Counted from the first letter of the stretch, positions 9,180-18,730 are shown. The stretch: 64,000 nucleotides of DNA from Pseudooceanicola sediminis (GCF_003575965.1 NZ_QWJJ01000013.1:62001-126000); one strand, 5' to 3'. Made by a program: numbers and translations. Notes: generated from the sequence alone by a model not told the origin.

Positions 9180-10820
9180 ATGATGAGAAACTTGCTATTG
9201 GCCGGTGCCATGCTGGCCGGAACGACGCATGCCGCATGGGCCGTCACCTGCGACGAGGCGCTGACAATCGCCGTCGAAGGCGTGACCCTGACGGATGCCA
9301 GCGCACAGGCCGCCGGCGATGGTCTGCCGGCGCATTGCATCCTGCACGGCGAAATGGGGGCGCGCACCGGCGATGATGGCCAACCCTACGCGTTGCGGTT
9401 CGAATTGCGCCTGCCAGACACCTGGGACGGGCGTTTCATGCACCAGTTCAACGGCGGCAATGACGGCGAGGTCAAACCCGCGCTTGGCATGTGGTCCAAC
9501 CTGCCCGATGGCACCGGCGCGCTGGCGCGTGGGATGGCCGTGGTCAGCTCCGATGCGGGGCACGACGGGGCGGCCCGGCCCGAAACGGGCCTGGTGGCAG
9601 GCAACGCCTTCGGTTTCGATTTCGAGGCTCGGCGCATGTACGGCTATGGTGCCGTGGCCATGCTGAACCCCGCCGCGCTGGAACTGACCACCGCCTACTA
9701 CGGCCATGCGCCCGATTATAGCTACGGGGCGGGCACGTCGAATGGGGGGCGGCACGCGATGGTCGCTGCCGAACGGATGCCGGGGGCATTCGATGGCATT
9801 CTGGCAGGTTATCCTGGCTTCAACCTGCCACGCGCCGCCCTGCAACACGCCTGGGATGTGCAATCGTTCCGCAGCGCAGGTCCGTCGCTGGCCAAGGCCT
9901 TTAGCCCGGCGGACATGGCCGTCGCCGCAGACAAGATTACCCAGGCCTGCGACGCCCTGGACGGGCTTGAGGATGGCATGGTCTTTGACCTGAAGGGCTG
10001 TCAGGCCGCTTTTGATCCCGACAGCATGACCTGTACGGCAGACATGCAGGAAAATTGCCTGAGGCCGGAGCAGACGGCGGCACTGGTCCGTATCCACAAG
10101 GGTCCACACCTGGCCGACGGCACCGCGCTCTATTCCGACTGGGCCTGGGATCCGGGCCTCGCCAGCGGCGGCTGGCGGTTCTGGAAGCTTGAAAGCCCGA
10201 TCCCACCCTGGGGCAAGAAACCAATCATCGCGGTCATGGGCGCGGGATCTCTGGCGCAGGTGTTCACCACCCCGCCCAGCGACGTCGATGGCACCCCCGA
10301 GGCGCTGGAAAACTACCTGATGAATTTCGATTTCGAAGCCAGCGCGGATGCCATCAACGCCACAACCGCCGCGTTCCCCGAAAGCGCAATGCAGGTGATG
10401 ACCCCGCCCCATTCGGACAACCCCACCCTGGCCGAGTTCCAGGCCGAAGGCGGCAAATTGCTGATCTTTCATGGCCAGGCCGATCCTGTCTTTTCCATAC
10501 TCGACACGATCAAATGGTTCGACACGCTGCATTCCAATACGCCCGAAGCAGATGAATTCACCCGCCTCTACACGATCCCCGGAATGCCGCATGGCGCAGG
10601 GGGAAATGCCGCTGACGAGGCGGATCTTCTGGGCGCACTGATAGATTGGGTCGAACAGGACAAGGCGCCCGGCGCTTTGACGGCGCATGTACGTACCGCC
10701 AATGACGAGGCCGCGTCGAACATGGGTGCCAGCAGACCGCTTTGCCCCTACCCGTCTTTCGCCGTCTACACGGGCGATAATCCGGCGATGGCCGACAGCT
10801 TTACCTGCTCGGACAGCTGA
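9180..10820 (+). CDS. Tannase/feruloyl esterase family secreted hydrolase, lacking the family disulfide
   Basis: 546-residue alpha/beta hydrolase with a signal peptide (residues 1-21, cleavage after AAWA). GGAGG precedes ATG 9180. The family includes tannases, feruloyl esterases and MHETase and normally shows a CS-D-HC motif. Here the nucleophile Ser187 is in GTSNGG, the acid Asp435 in GQADP and His471 in GMPHG: the triad is complete, but both flanking cysteines are replaced (Thr186, Gly472). The lid's calcium loop [13 protein letters not shown] is present, and further cysteines remain in the lid and tail. Esterase activity on an aromatic ester is likely, the substrate unknown. It sits between trpB and trpF, divergent from trpB, and looks like an inserted cargo gene. 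Confidence 0.85.
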   Translation: MMRNLLLAGAMLAGTTHAAWAVTCDEALTIAVEGVTLTDASAQAAGDGLPAHCILHGEMGARTGDDGQPYALRFELRLPDTWDGRFMHQFNGGNDGEVKPALGMWSNLPDGTGALARGMAVVSSDAGHDGAARPETGLVAGNAFGFDFEARRMYGYGAVAMLNPAALELTTAYYGHAPDYSYGAGTSNGGRHAMVAAERMPGAFDGILAGYPGFNLPRAALQHAWDVQSFRSAGPSLAKAFSPADMAVAADKITQACDALDGLEDGMVFDLKGCQAAFDPDSMTCTADMQENCLRPEQTAALVRIHKGPHLADGTALYSDWAWDPGLASGGWRFWKLESPIPPWGKKPIIAVMGAGSLAQVFTTPPSDVDGTPEALENYLMNFDFEASADAINATTAAFPESAMQVMTPPHSDNPTLAEFQAEGGKLLIFHGQADPVFSILDTIKWFDTLHSNTPEADEFTRLYTIPGMPHGAGGNAADEADLLGALIDWVEQDKAPGALTAHVRTANDEAASNMGASRPLCPYPSFAVYTGDNPAMADSFTCSDS

Positions 10821-10829
10821 ACGAACATC

Positions 10830-10862
10830 GCACCCGCGCCGGGCTGATCCCGGCGCGGGTGC
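10830..10862. terminator. Hairpin between convergent tannase and unknown gene
   Basis: Perfect 14-bp stem (GCACCCGCGCCGGG / CCCGGCGCGGGTGC) with loop CTGAT; no T-run on either side. Placed between two converging genes, so a terminator is likely. Confidence 0.6.
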
Positions 10863-10886
10863 CACCGGGCAGGCATTGCCCCCGTT

Positions 10887-11231
10887 TCAGGGCGTCTTTT
10901 TCAATGCCTCGCGTTCTCGCCACATTTGCAGCGCCGCCTGCTGCGTCGGGATGGCGGTGCAGGGGAAATGGTGAAACGGAAACACTACCGCCACCCGGCC
11001 CGACCGGATCATCGCCCTTTTGTGCGCCCCCGACTGCGCATAGCGCTTCATCGACGCCGGACTGTCCCATACCGACAGCGAAAAGAACCCCTCGGTCGCT
11101 GGAAAGACGCTTGCATGCAGCACACCCTCGGCGCGGCGCGCCTGTACCAGCGATCCCATCGTCAGAAAAAAGAATTCGGGCGCGCGCAGGGCCGACCTGA
11201 CACGCAACCCGCCGATAACCGCAATGAACAT
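10887..11231 (-). CDS. Hypothetical protein, possibly dimeric alpha/beta-barrel
   Basis: 114 residues, not confidently recognised. The layout MFIAVIGGLRVRS, a helix, then FFSLSVWDSPASMKRYAQSGAHKRAMIR is what ABM-like dimeric alpha/beta-barrel proteins show (a strand, then a W-x-S-x-x-x-M-x-x-Y-A-x-S-x-x-H motif). This is a resemblance, not an assignment. ATG 11231 is preferred over a GTG at 11252. It lies on the same strand as trpF and trpB, between them, and converges with the tannase gene. Confidence 0.6.
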   Translation of the reverse strand: MFIAVIGGLRVRSALRAPEFFFLTMGSLVQARRAEGVLHASVFPATEGFFSLSVWDSPASMKRYAQSGAHKRAMIRSGRVAVVFPFHHFPCTAIPTQQAALQMWREREALKKTP

Positions 11232-11314
11232 TCCGCATCCGCCCCTGATCACACCAGAGGCATACGCCGAGCCCGCGTCGCCAGATCACTCAGGTCAGGA
11301 TAGGGATGGCGAGG

Positions 11315-11989
11315 TTAAGGGCGTGACAGCGCCGCGCTGACAAAGGCCGCAATCCGCGCTGGATCCTTCAGCCCGGGTGCCGCTTCCACGCCGGAGGAAA
11401 CATCAACCTGCTGCGCGCCGGTCAGGCGGATCGCCTCGGCCACGTTATCCGGGGTCAGCCCGCCCGCCAACATCCAGGGGCATTTCCACTGGCGGCCCGC
11501 GATCAGGCGCCAGTCGAAGGCCAGACCGTTGCCCCCAGGCAGATCCGCGCCCGGCGCCGGCTTGGCATCGACCAGTATCTGATCGGCCACTTCGCAATAG
11601 GTATCCAGCACAGACAGGTCATCCGCACCCGACACACCGACCGCCTTCATCACCGGCAGGCCGGTCATGGCCTTGACCTGCGCCACCCGCTCGGGGCTTT
11701 CCGCGCCATGTAGCTGGATCATGTCCAAAGGCACCGCGCCGGTCACCGCGTCCAGCAGGGCGTCGTTCGGGTTGACCATCAGGGCGACCTTGGCCAGGCC
11801 CATGGGGGCGTCGATCGCCAGTTCTCGCGCCTGCTCAACCGAGATATTGCGCGGCGATTTCGGGAAAAAGACGAACCCGGCATAGACCGCGCCCGCATCG
11901 GCGGTGGCGATCACATCCTCAGGGCGGCTCAGGCCGCAGATCTTGACGCGAACGCGTGGCGCGCGATTGGGTTGAACCAGGACAGGCAT
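11315..11989 (-). CDS. trpF: Phosphoribosylanthranilate isomerase
   Basis: 224-residue TIM-barrel enzyme of tryptophan synthesis (PRA to CdRP). Signatures: the N-terminal [14 protein letters not shown] with the catalytic Cys, [12 protein letters not shown], the [11 protein letters not shown] strand, the catalytic Asp in ILVDAKP, and the phosphate loop [11 protein letters not shown], ending in [18 protein letters not shown] 11989 is chosen over an upstream start at 12058 that would run into lapA. It begins 22 bp after the lapA stop and is probably co-transcribed with lapA and ihfB. Confidence 0.96.
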   Translation of the reverse strand: MPVLVQPNRAPRVRVKICGLSRPEDVIATADAGAVYAGFVFFPKSPRNISVEQARELAIDAPMGLAKVALMVNPNDALLDAVTGAVPLDMIQLHGAESPERVAQVKAMTGLPVMKAVGVSGADDLSVLDTYCEVADQILVDAKPAPGADLPGGNGLAFDWRLIAGRQWKCPWMLAGGLTPDNVAEAIRLTGAQQVDVSSGVEAAPGLKDPARIAAFVSAALSRP

Positions 11990-12011
11990 GGTACAGGGCG
12001 GGTTCAGGCGC

Positions 12012-12353
12012 TCAGTCGAGCAGCGCCAGAACCTCGTCCTTGCCCTTGTGCTTTTCACCCTTCAACCGCTTGACCTCACGTTCAAGCTGATGTGCCTCCC
12101 GGCCCTTGCGACGAGCGTCGGCGCGATGTTTGTGCTCTCGCATCCATTCCCAGAAAAACCCGATCAGCAGGCCGACTACGATACCGGCAAAGATCACGAC
12201 GAACAGCGGCAGACTGATCGACTGGTTCACGCCAAAGATTTCCGCCAGCCCCTCGGGCAGCAGGTTCAGCGTGATCAGGTCTCTGTTGGCCAACGCCACC
12301 GAGACGAGCACGATGGCAATCACGGCCATGAAGGCGTAGCGGATGTATTTCAT
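12012..12353 (-). CDS. lapA: LapA-domain (DUF1049) inner-membrane protein
   Basis: 113 residues with two membrane helices (about 5-22 and 47-68) and a basic, coiled-coil-like tail ([20 protein letters not shown]). In enterobacteria LapA works with LapB in control of lipopolysaccharide synthesis; in alphaproteobacteria it sits after ihfB as here, though LapB is not in this window, so the exact role is unknown. Only one base separates its start from the ihfB stop. Confidence 0.88.
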   Translation of the reverse strand: MKYIRYAFMAVIAIVLVSVALANRDLITLNLLPEGLAEIFGVNQSISLPLFVVIFAGIVVGLLIGFFWEWMREHKHRADARRKGREAHQLEREVKRLKGEKHKGKDEVLALLD

Positions 12354-12354
12354 G

Positions 12355-12636
12355 TTACTTCCCGTTCAGGCGGTCACGCAGCAGCTTGCCGGTCTTGAAG
12401 AATGGCACGTGCTTCTCATCCACTTCAACGGCTTCGCCCGTGCGGGGGTTCCGTCCTGTGCGTGACTCGCGCTGTTTGACCGAGAACGCGCCAAACCCGC
12501 GCAACTCGACGCGATTGCCGCGGGCCATGGCTTCCGTGATTTCTTCGAAAATCGTATTCACGATACGCTCTACATCGCGCTGATATAGGTGCGGGTTCTC
12601 GTCCGCGATTTTCTGGATCAATTCCGAGCGGATCAT
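12355..12636 (-). CDS. ihfB: Integration host factor beta subunit
   Basis: 93-residue HU/IHF-family DNA-bending protein. [11 protein letters not shown] begins the dimerisation helices; the beta-arm signature [12 protein letters not shown] contains the intercalating Pro. ATG 12636 gives the family N-terminus, while a longer reading from 12678 adds 14 unmatched residues. It is downstream of rpsA as in most proteobacteria, but a hairpin terminator and 369 bp separate the two, so it probably has its own promoter. Confidence 0.96.
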   Translation of the reverse strand: MIRSELIQKIADENPHLYQRDVERIVNTIFEEITEAMARGNRVELRGFGAFSVKQRESRTGRNPRTGEAVEVDEKHVPFFKTGKLLRDRLNGK

Positions 12637-12907
12637 TGTTTTCTGTCTCCCCAGGCGCTGGTCTTCTAAGCTCACCAATTCACAAGACTATATGGGCTTT
12701 GCAGGCTTTCGGGAACAACCTCTCTGTTGCGTGAACGGCAGAATATCCCTGATTTTTGTGCTTCTGACACAAATCCGCCGACCCGAATGGCGGCTTTTCA
12801 CTGCGGCGACCCGGCCGACAGGTCGCGCGGACCATCCTGCCAAGGAATTGATTCGCAACGGTTTCGCAGGCGCAGCATTGCTCCACACCCGCCAAATGGC
12901 CACGTCT

Positions 12908-12942
12908 GCGCGTCGTCATGGCAGCCGTCTGAGACGACGCGC
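12908..12942. terminator. Second hairpin downstream of rpsA
   Basis: Perfect 10-bp inverted repeat (GCGCGTCGTC / GACGACGCGC) with a 15-nt loop, 10 bp past the main rpsA terminator on the transcribed strand. No T-run; may be a back-up terminator or an RNA end-protecting structure. Confidence 0.4.
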
Positions 12943-12947
12943 CATGC

Positions 12948-12975
12948 AAAACGGCCCCGGATTGCTCCGGGGCCG
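12948..12975 (-). terminator. Rho-independent terminator of rpsA
   Basis: Perfect 10-bp stem (CGGCCCCGGA / TCCGGGGCCG) with a 4-nt loop, followed on the minus strand by TTTT, 30 bp after the rpsA stop. Confidence 0.75.
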
Positions 12976-13005
12976 CCTGCAAACTCTCGACTGTCGAGGT
13001 CGTCC

Positions 13006-14688
13006 TTACTCGTCGTCGCCTTTCAGCGCCGCACCAAGGATATCGCCCAGCGATGCGCCCGATGCAGAGGAACCGTACTGTTCGACGGCCTCTTTCTCTT
13101 CTGCGATCTCACGTGCCTTGATCGACAGACCCAGACGACGCGACTTGCTGTCGACATTGGTGACGCGAACGTCGACCTTGTCACCGACCGAGAAGCGCTC
13201 AGGGCGCTGTTCGGCACGGTCACGCGACAGGTCGGAGCGGCGGATGAAGGACTTCATGCCTTCGAATTCCACTTCGACGCCGCCATCTTCGATGGCCGTG
13301 ACGGCCACGGTGATGATGGCACCGCGCTTCACGCCGCCAACGGCTTCGGCGAACTTGTCACCGCCGACGTTCTTGATCGAAAGCGAGATACGCTCTTTCT
13401 CGATGTCGACTTCCGAAACCATCGCCTGGACCATGTCGCCCTTGCGGTAGTTCTGGATGGCATCTTCGCCACGCTCGTCCCAGGACAGGTCGGACAGGTG
13501 AACCATGCCGTCGATGTCGCCGGGCAGACCCACGAACAGACCGAATTCGGTGATGTTCTTGACTTCGCCCTCGACAACCGCGCCCTCGGGGTGGGTCTCG
13601 GAGAAGACTTCCCACGGGTTGCGCATGGTCTGCTTGAGACCGAGCGAAACGCGGCGTTTCGCGCTGTCGATCTCCAGGACCATGACTTCGACTTCCTGGC
13701 TTGTCGAAACGATCTTGCCGGGGTGCACGTTCTTTTTCGTCCAGGACATTTCAGAAACGTGAACCAGGCCTTCGACGCCGGGCTCCAGCTCAACAAATGC
13801 ACCGTAATCGGTGATGTTGGTGACGCGGCCGGTGTGCACGGATGCCAGCGGGTACTTGGCGGCAACCAGATCCCAAGGATCTTCCTGCAGCTGTTTCATG
13901 CCGAGAGAGATGCGGTGGGTTTCTTTGTTGATCTTGATGACCTGAACCTTGACCGTCTCGCCGATCGCCAGGATCTCCGAGGGGTGGTTCACACGGCGCC
14001 ATGCCATGTCGGTGACGTGCAGCAGGCCGTCCACACCGCCCAGGTCGACGAAGGCGCCGTACTCGGTGATGTTCTTGACGACGCCGTCGACAGCCTGACC
14101 TTCGGTGAGGTTGGCGATGACTTCGGCACGCTGTTCGGCACGCGATTCTTCCAGAATGGCACGACGGGACACAACGATGTTGCCACGACGACGATCCATT
14201 TTCAGGATCTGGAAGGGCTGTTTCAGACCCATCAGCGGGCCGGCGTCGCGCACGGGGCGAACGTCGACCTGGCTGCCGGGCAGGAACGCAACGGCACCGC
14301 CGAGGTCGACAGTAAAGCCACCCTTGACGCGACCGAAGATTGCACCTTCGACACGCGCGTCGTCGGCATAGGCTTTTTCCAAGCGATCCCAGGCTTCTTC
14401 GCGGCGGGCCATTTCACGGGAAATGACAGCTTCGCCACGGGCGTTTTCAGCCGAGCGCAGAAAGACTTCGACTTCGTCGCCGACAGCGATTTCAGCCGCT
14501 TCACCAGGATTTGCGAATTCTTTGAGGTCGACGCGGCCTTCCATCTTGTAACCGACGTCGATAATGGCTTGGCCCGCTTCGATCGCGATGACCTTGCCTT
14601 TGACAACCGAACCTTCGTCCGGTGTGTCCATTTCGAAGCTTTCGTTCAGGAGGGCTTCGAATTCCTCCATCGATGTGTTCTGAGCCAT
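13006..14688 (-). CDS. rpsA: Small ribosomal subunit protein bS1
   Basis: 560-residue S1, the expected length, made of six consecutive S1 RNA-binding domains. Repeated signatures such as GVVKNITEYGAFVDLGGVDGL, GRVTNITDYGAFVELEPGVEGL and GEVKNITEFGLFVGLPGDIDG mark domains 3-5. It docks mRNA on the 30S subunit. The first residues (AQNTSMEEFEALLNES) match alphaproteobacterial S1. The C-terminal ~40 residues are acidic/Ser-rich. In the ancestral order cmk directly precedes rpsA; here a nitroreductase gene intervenes. Confidence 0.97.
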   Translation of the reverse strand: MAQNTSMEEFEALLNESFEMDTPDEGSVVKGKVIAIEAGQAIIDVGYKMEGRVDLKEFANPGEAAEIAVGDEVEVFLRSAENARGEAVISREMARREEAWDRLEKAYADDARVEGAIFGRVKGGFTVDLGGAVAFLPGSQVDVRPVRDAGPLMGLKQPFQILKMDRRRGNIVVSRRAILEESRAEQRAEVIANLTEGQAVDGVVKNITEYGAFVDLGGVDGLLHVTDMAWRRVNHPSEILAIGETVKVQVIKINKETHRISLGMKQLQEDPWDLVAAKYPLASVHTGRVTNITDYGAFVELEPGVEGLVHVSEMSWTKKNVHPGKIVSTSQEVEVMVLEIDSAKRRVSLGLKQTMRNPWEVFSETHPEGAVVEGEVKNITEFGLFVGLPGDIDGMVHLSDLSWDERGEDAIQNYRKGDMVQAMVSEVDIEKERISLSIKNVGGDKFAEAVGGVKRGAIITVAVTAIEDGGVEVEFEGMKSFIRRSDLSRDRAEQRPERFSVGDKVDVRVTNVDSKSRRLGLSIKAREIAEEKEAVEQYGSSASGASLGDILGAALKGDDE

Positions 14689-15087
14689 GTGGTCTCTGAT
14701 TTCCTAACGTTTGGTTTTTGCTGGCCGAGCGGTTGTCTCCGCCGGTCTTGGAAATTGGTCTCTCTAGCTGCCGCGCGTCCGGTGGGCGAAACAAAATGCC
14801 CCAAAACAAACAGGGCCGGTAGAATTCCCGACCCCTGCCCGTATTTTTCCTGCGCGGCGTTTACGCCTTGTCGACGCGGGGGTGATTAAACCGCATATGC
14901 CCGCAAATCAAGGCCAAAAGGCATCTGCACCTTGCCAGAGCGGCTTTTGGCCCCGTCACTCCCCTTTCGGGGGCCGCGGCACAGGGCGCGATCGGTTGAA
15001 CCACCCGACAGAGCGGGGCGGGGTTTGCCTGCGCCCCCGCCCTGTCCGTTTCGTCCACGGGCGCCCCCTCGCGGGCCGCCCAAGCGA
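14689..15087. other. Intergenic region upstream of rpsA
   Basis: 399 bp without a credible gene. On the minus strand an AT-richer stretch near 14880-14915 (CTTGAT, then TTTAAT) could hold the rpsA promoter, leaving a leader of about 190 bases; the spacing is imperfect, so this is tentative. No tRNA-like cloverleaf was found. Confidence 0.35.
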
Positions 15088-15717
15088 TCAGGCGATCTCG
15101 GTCACGAAGGTTTCCTGCGGTTTGCGCACTTTCTTCATGCTGACCAGCCAGTCGTTGCCGGCATCGCGATAGCCCAGCGGCAGGATCACGACCGATTTCA
15201 GGCCGCGCGCGCTCAGGCCCAGCAGATCGTCGAACTTGGCGGGGTCAAAGCCCTCCATCGGGGTGCTGTCGACCCCCAGTTCGGCCGCTGCCGCCAGGGC
15301 AAAACCCAGGGCGATGTAAGCCTGACGCGAGGCATGCTCGAAATTTTCCTGCTGGCTGCGCGGCAGGTACATCTCCTTCAGGCGCTGGTAATATGCGACC
15401 ATGCCCTCGTTTTCGCCGCGCTCCTGCTGGACCTGCTGCAGCACGCTGTCGATGCGCTCTTCCGAATAATTGTCCCACGCGGCGAACACCAGCAGGTGCG
15501 ACCCGTCTGTCAGTTGGCTCTGCCCGAAGGCCGCGTCTTTCAGCTTTTCGCGCAGCTCGGCGTTACGCACGACAAACAGCTCGAACGGCTGCACGCCGCT
15601 CGATGTCGGGGCCATGCGCACGGCGTGCACGATCTTTGCGACCGTTTCTTCCGCCACGGGCTTGGAGGGGTCCATTTTCTTGGTGGCATAACGCCAGTCG
15701 AGTTTTTCAAGGAACAT
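15088..15717 (-). CDS. Nitroreductase family NAD(P)H-dependent flavoprotein
   Basis: 209 residues of the NfsB/NfnB-like nitroreductase family, FMN enzymes that reduce quinones or nitroaromatics with NAD(P)H. The N-terminal RYATKKMDP and APTSSGVQPFELFVV (FMN phosphate loop) and the C-terminal VVILPLGYRDAGNDWL region are typical. Physiological substrate unknown. It interrupts the usual cmk-rpsA pair on the same strand, with ~190 bp upstream containing an AT-rich promoter-like tract. Confidence 0.88.
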   Translation of the reverse strand: MFLEKLDWRYATKKMDPSKPVAEETVAKIVHAVRMAPTSSGVQPFELFVVRNAELREKLKDAAFGQSQLTDGSHLLVFAAWDNYSEERIDSVLQQVQQERGENEGMVAYYQRLKEMYLPRSQQENFEHASRQAYIALGFALAAAAELGVDSTPMEGFDPAKFDDLLGLSARGLKSVVILPLGYRDAGNDWLVSMKKVRKPQETFVTEIA

Positions 15718-15872
15718 CAGTTTCGTCCATCAATTTGGATTGCTTTGGTTCCAGATATGATGATGACGCAAAAGGTTACAACCGGCACGGCCCACCAGCG
15801 CCCCGCCGCAACGCGACACCAACCACTTGAAAAATGGTACTTTTTTCCCAAGAAAATGCTCGGCTGCGCGAT

Positions 15873-15893
15873 GGCGCGCAATCCTTGCGCGCC
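15873..15893 (-). terminator. Short hairpin after cmk
   Basis: Perfect 9-bp palindrome GGCGCGCAA / TTGCGCGCC with a 3-nt loop, 17 bp after the cmk stop; only a weak T-rich stretch follows on the minus strand. Confidence 0.45.
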
Positions 15894-15909
15894 AGTACAC
15901 GCAGTATCT

Positions 15910-16518
15910 TCACCCCATTGCCGCCTGAATGATCGCCACGGCCCGGGCCACGGCATCGTCAATGCTCATCAACGACGTGTCCAGCACCACGGCATCCTCC
16001 GCGGGCTTCATCGGCGCCGCGACGCGAACCGAATCGCGCGCATCGCGTTCGCGCAGATCCGCCAGCACGCTTTCAGGCGTCACATCCATGCCGCTGGCCT
16101 TCATTTCGCGATAACGGCGATCCGCACGCACGTTGTCCGACGCCGTGACATACAGCTTCACCGCGGCCTCCGGGCAGATCACCGTACCGATGTCCCGCCC
16201 GTCCAGTACCGCACCGCCTTGCCGCTGCGCAAAGGCGCGCTGAAACGCCACGAGAGCGGCCCGCACCTCCGGAATCGCCGCGACCTGGCTGGCGGCCCGC
16301 GCCACGTCCCCGGTGCGCAGATCATCGCGTTTCAGATCGTCGGCCTGCAACGTTTCTGCGGCCGCCAGCGGCTTCAGACCGTCCAGCACCCTGGCCCCTG
16401 TCGCGCGATAAAGCAGCCCGGTGTCCAGATGCGCCAGCCCGAACCGTTCGGCCACCGCCTTGCTGATCGTGCCCTTGCCAGCCGCAGCCGGCCCGTCGAT
16501 GGCAACGGTAAAGCTCAT
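15910..16518 (-). CDS. cmk: Cytidylate kinase
   Basis: 202 residues; phosphorylates CMP and dCMP. P-loop GPAAAGKGT at residues 9-17, YRATG and the [12 protein letters not shown] motif of the nucleotide-monophosphate-binding domain, and the LID-region arginines [10 protein letters not shown] are all present. ATG 16518 gives the family start (SFTVAIDGP); a longer reading adds 25 unrelated residues. It follows aroA by about 111 bp on the same strand, the common aroA-cmk arrangement. Confidence 0.96.
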   Translation of the reverse strand: MSFTVAIDGPAAAGKGTISKAVAERFGLAHLDTGLLYRATGARVLDGLKPLAAAETLQADDLKRDDLRTGDVARAASQVAAIPEVRAALVAFQRAFAQRQGGAVLDGRDIGTVICPEAAVKLYVTASDNVRADRRYREMKASGMDVTPESVLADLRERDARDSVRVAAPMKPAEDAVVLDTSLMSIDDAVARAVAIIQAAMG

Positions 16519-16629
16519 GTTCTGCCCTTCCCTGCACTCCGCCTCCGCCCGGCGAAGGTCTCTAGCCTGCCACTTAAGACGCTCGACTACCACCCGGCAG
16601 CCGAGCCGCCCGCCCGGCCGGGCGCCGCC

Positions 16630-17979
16630 TCATCCCGTATGCTCAAGCGCCGCGCCCAAATCCGTCATCAGCCTCTCGAATATCGGAAAGGATGTCAGGA
16701 TCGGACCACTGTCATCGATCTGTACCTCGGCCTTCGCGGCCATTCCAAGGCAAAGAAACGACATCGCGATTCGGTGATCCAGGTGCGTCTCGACCATGGC
16801 GCCACCCTCGACCCCGCCGGCCCCGCACCCCTCGACCGACCACCAGTCTTCCCCAGCCTCGACGTTGACACCATTGGCCAGCAGCCCGGTCGCCATCGCC
16901 TCGATGCGGTCACTTTCCTTCACGCGCAGCTCGCGCACGCCCCGCATCTCCGTCACGCCAGAGGCATTGGCGGCGACAACCGACAGAATGGGATATTCAT
17001 CAATCATGCTCGCCGCCCGCTCGGGCGGCACGGCGACGCCTGTCATATCGGGGGAATAGCGCGCCCGCAGGTCCGCGACAGGCTCGCCGCCCTCTTCGCG
17101 CGGGTTCTCATATGTCAGGTCCGCGCCCATTTCGCGCAGCGTGGCAAACAGACCGGCGCGCGTCGGGTTCAGCCCGATATTGGGCACCAGCACATCCGAT
17201 CCGGGCACGATCAGTGCCGCACAAACCGGAAAGGCGGCACTCGAGGGGTCGCGCGGCACGGCAATCACCTGCGGCTTAAGCTCCGGATGGCCGGTCAAGG
17301 TGATCACCCGCCCCTCCTCCGTCTGCTCGACGGTGATCTCGGCGCCAAAGCCGGCCAGCATCCGCTCGGTATGATCGCGCGTCGCCTCCTTCTCGATCAC
17401 CACGGTCTTGCCCGGTGCGTTCAGCCCCGCCAGCAGCACCGCCGATTTCACCTGCGCCGAGGGGACCGGCACCGTATAGGTCACCGGCACAGGCTCGGCG
17501 GCGCCAACGATCGTCATGGGCAACCGTCCGCCTGCACGTCCCACCGTCTGCGCCCCGAACAACGCCAGCGGGTCCGTGACACGCGCCATCGGGCGCGCAT
17601 TCAGGCTGGCATCCCCGGTAAAGGTCACCGTGATCGGACAGGTCGCCATCGCGCCCATGATCAGCCGCACACCGGTACCCGAATTGCCGCAGTCGATCAC
17701 GCCATCCGGCTCGGCAAACCCGCCGGTCCCGACACCCTGCACACGCCACTCTCCGCCGCCCAGATCCTCGACGACGGCACCAAAGGCACGCATCGCCTTG
17801 GCGGTATCCAGCACGTCCTGCCCTTCGAGCAACCCCGAAATCCGGGTCTCGCCAATCGCCAGCGCCCCCAGGATCAACGAACGGTGGCTGATCGACTTGT
17901 CGCCCGGCACATGCGCCTCGCCTCTCAGGGGGCCAGCGGCGCGGGCGGTCAGCGGAACGGGGTCTCCATGGGTCGACAT
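16630..17979 (-). CDS. aroA: 3-phosphoshikimate 1-carboxyvinyltransferase (class II EPSP synthase)
   Basis: 449 residues; sixth step of the shikimate pathway. Sequence is of the class II type known from Agrobacterium CP4: [53 protein letters not shown] and [11 protein letters not shown]. In the PEP-site loop it reads [10 protein letters not shown], so Gly stands where CP4 has the Ala that reduces glyphosate binding. ATG 17979 follows a GGAGCC site. It heads the leftward cluster with cmk. Confidence 0.96.
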   Translation of the reverse strand: MSTHGDPVPLTARAAGPLRGEAHVPGDKSISHRSLILGALAIGETRISGLLEGQDVLDTAKAMRAFGAVVEDLGGGEWRVQGVGTGGFAEPDGVIDCGNSGTGVRLIMGAMATCPITVTFTGDASLNARPMARVTDPLALFGAQTVGRAGGRLPMTIVGAAEPVPVTYTVPVPSAQVKSAVLLAGLNAPGKTVVIEKEATRDHTERMLAGFGAEITVEQTEEGRVITLTGHPELKPQVIAVPRDPSSAAFPVCAALIVPGSDVLVPNIGLNPTRAGLFATLREMGADLTYENPREEGGEPVADLRARYSPDMTGVAVPPERAASMIDEYPILSVVAANASGVTEMRGVRELRVKESDRIEAMATGLLANGVNVEAGEDWWSVEGCGAGGVEGGAMVETHLDHRIAMSFLCLGMAAKAEVQIDDSGPILTSFPIFERLMTDLGAALEHTG

Positions 17980-18064
17980 CGGGCAAGGCTCCTCGGGAAT
18001 GGCCACAGATCAGCGTCCGCGTGATAGCGCAGCCCCGCCCCAGCGTCACGCCCAAATCCACGCC

Positions 18065-18730
18065 CTACCAGGGCACGACATCGCCGCGCCAATCCCGGAA
18101 ACCACCGCTGTCCGCACCGCTCAATCCCTCGATCACCCCCAGCAAATGCCCCGCCGCCACATCGGGGCTGACCGTGGGGTGGCGCCCTGCGTATTTCGCG
18201 GTGAACGCCGTCGCCACGGTGCCGGGATGCAGCGCCACGCAGATCGCATCTGCGTGGCTGCGGCCCAGCTCGATCGCCGCCCCATGCACGACCTGGTTCA
18301 CTGCCGCCTTCGCCGCCCGGTAGGAATACCAACCGCCCAACCGATTGTCTCCGATCGAACCGACCCGCGCCGACAAGATCGCCATCACCGCCCGCCCCCT
18401 GGCCGGCAGCAAACGCACGCCATGCTTGATCACCAGCGCCGGCCCGATGCAGTTGACGGCGAACTGATCGGCCATCGCCTTGCCGCTCAGCGCGCTCAGA
18501 GCCTTCTCCGGTCGCGCCCCATCAATCTCCAGCGCCCCGGTCGCGCACAGGATCAGGTCGAACCCCGGCTCCAACGCCCCCAGGTGCGCCGCCACGCTGG
18601 CCTCATCCGTCACATCCAGCCCGTTGACGGATCGTGACATTCCGACGACCTCCACACCCCGCGCGTCCAGGGCCATCGCCACAGCCGCTCCAATCCCGCC
18701 ACTCGCCCCGATGATCAATGCTCGTTTCAT
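18065..18730 (-). CDS. Short-chain dehydrogenase/reductase (SDR family)
   Basis: 221-residue classical-type SDR. It begins MKRALIIGASGGIGAAVA, the Rossmann TGxxxGxG-type motif; the catalytic Ser and YxxxK lie in ILSARVGSI and WYSYRAAKAA. The fold is similar to C-factor-like SDRs (DLILCATGAL, PGTVATAFTAKY). Substrate unknown. ATG 18730 chosen because an upstream extension to 18922 would overlap the leu leader region and lacks the motif start. It is upstream of aroA on the same strand, 85 bp apart. Confidence 0.85.
   Translation of the reverse strand: MKRALIIGASGGIGAAVAMALDARGVEVVGMSRSVNGLDVTDEASVAAHLGALEPGFDLILCATGALEIDGARPEKALSALSGKAMADQFAVNCIGPALVIKHGVRLLPARGRAVMAILSARVGSIGDNRLGGWYSYRAAKAAVNQVVHGAAIELGRSHADAICVALHPGTVATAFTAKYAGRHPTVSPDVAAGHLLGVIEGLSGADSGGFRDWRGDVVPW

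Larger units (their letters stand above)
12637..13005. other. Intergenic region rpsA-ihfB
   Basis: 369 bp with no convincing gene. The rpsA-proximal third holds two hairpins (12908-12942 and 12952-12975). The remainder, with AT-richer DNA near 12740-12775, is the likely ihfB promoter region; I could not define -35/-10 boxes. Confidence 0.5.

Noticed and set aside
12727-14889. 720-codon open frame on the plus strand opposite rpsA
   Set aside because: Mirror of the rpsA codon pattern; rpsA is certain.
14689-15087. tRNA or small RNA gene in the gap before rpsA
   Set aside because: No cloverleaf-like arrangement and no terminator with T-run inside; treated as leader/promoter DNA.
14932-18024. 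1030-codon open frame on the plus strand opposite nitroreductase, cmk and aroA
   Set aside because: Arg/His/Pro-rich protein without domain signs; crosses three real genes and their gaps.
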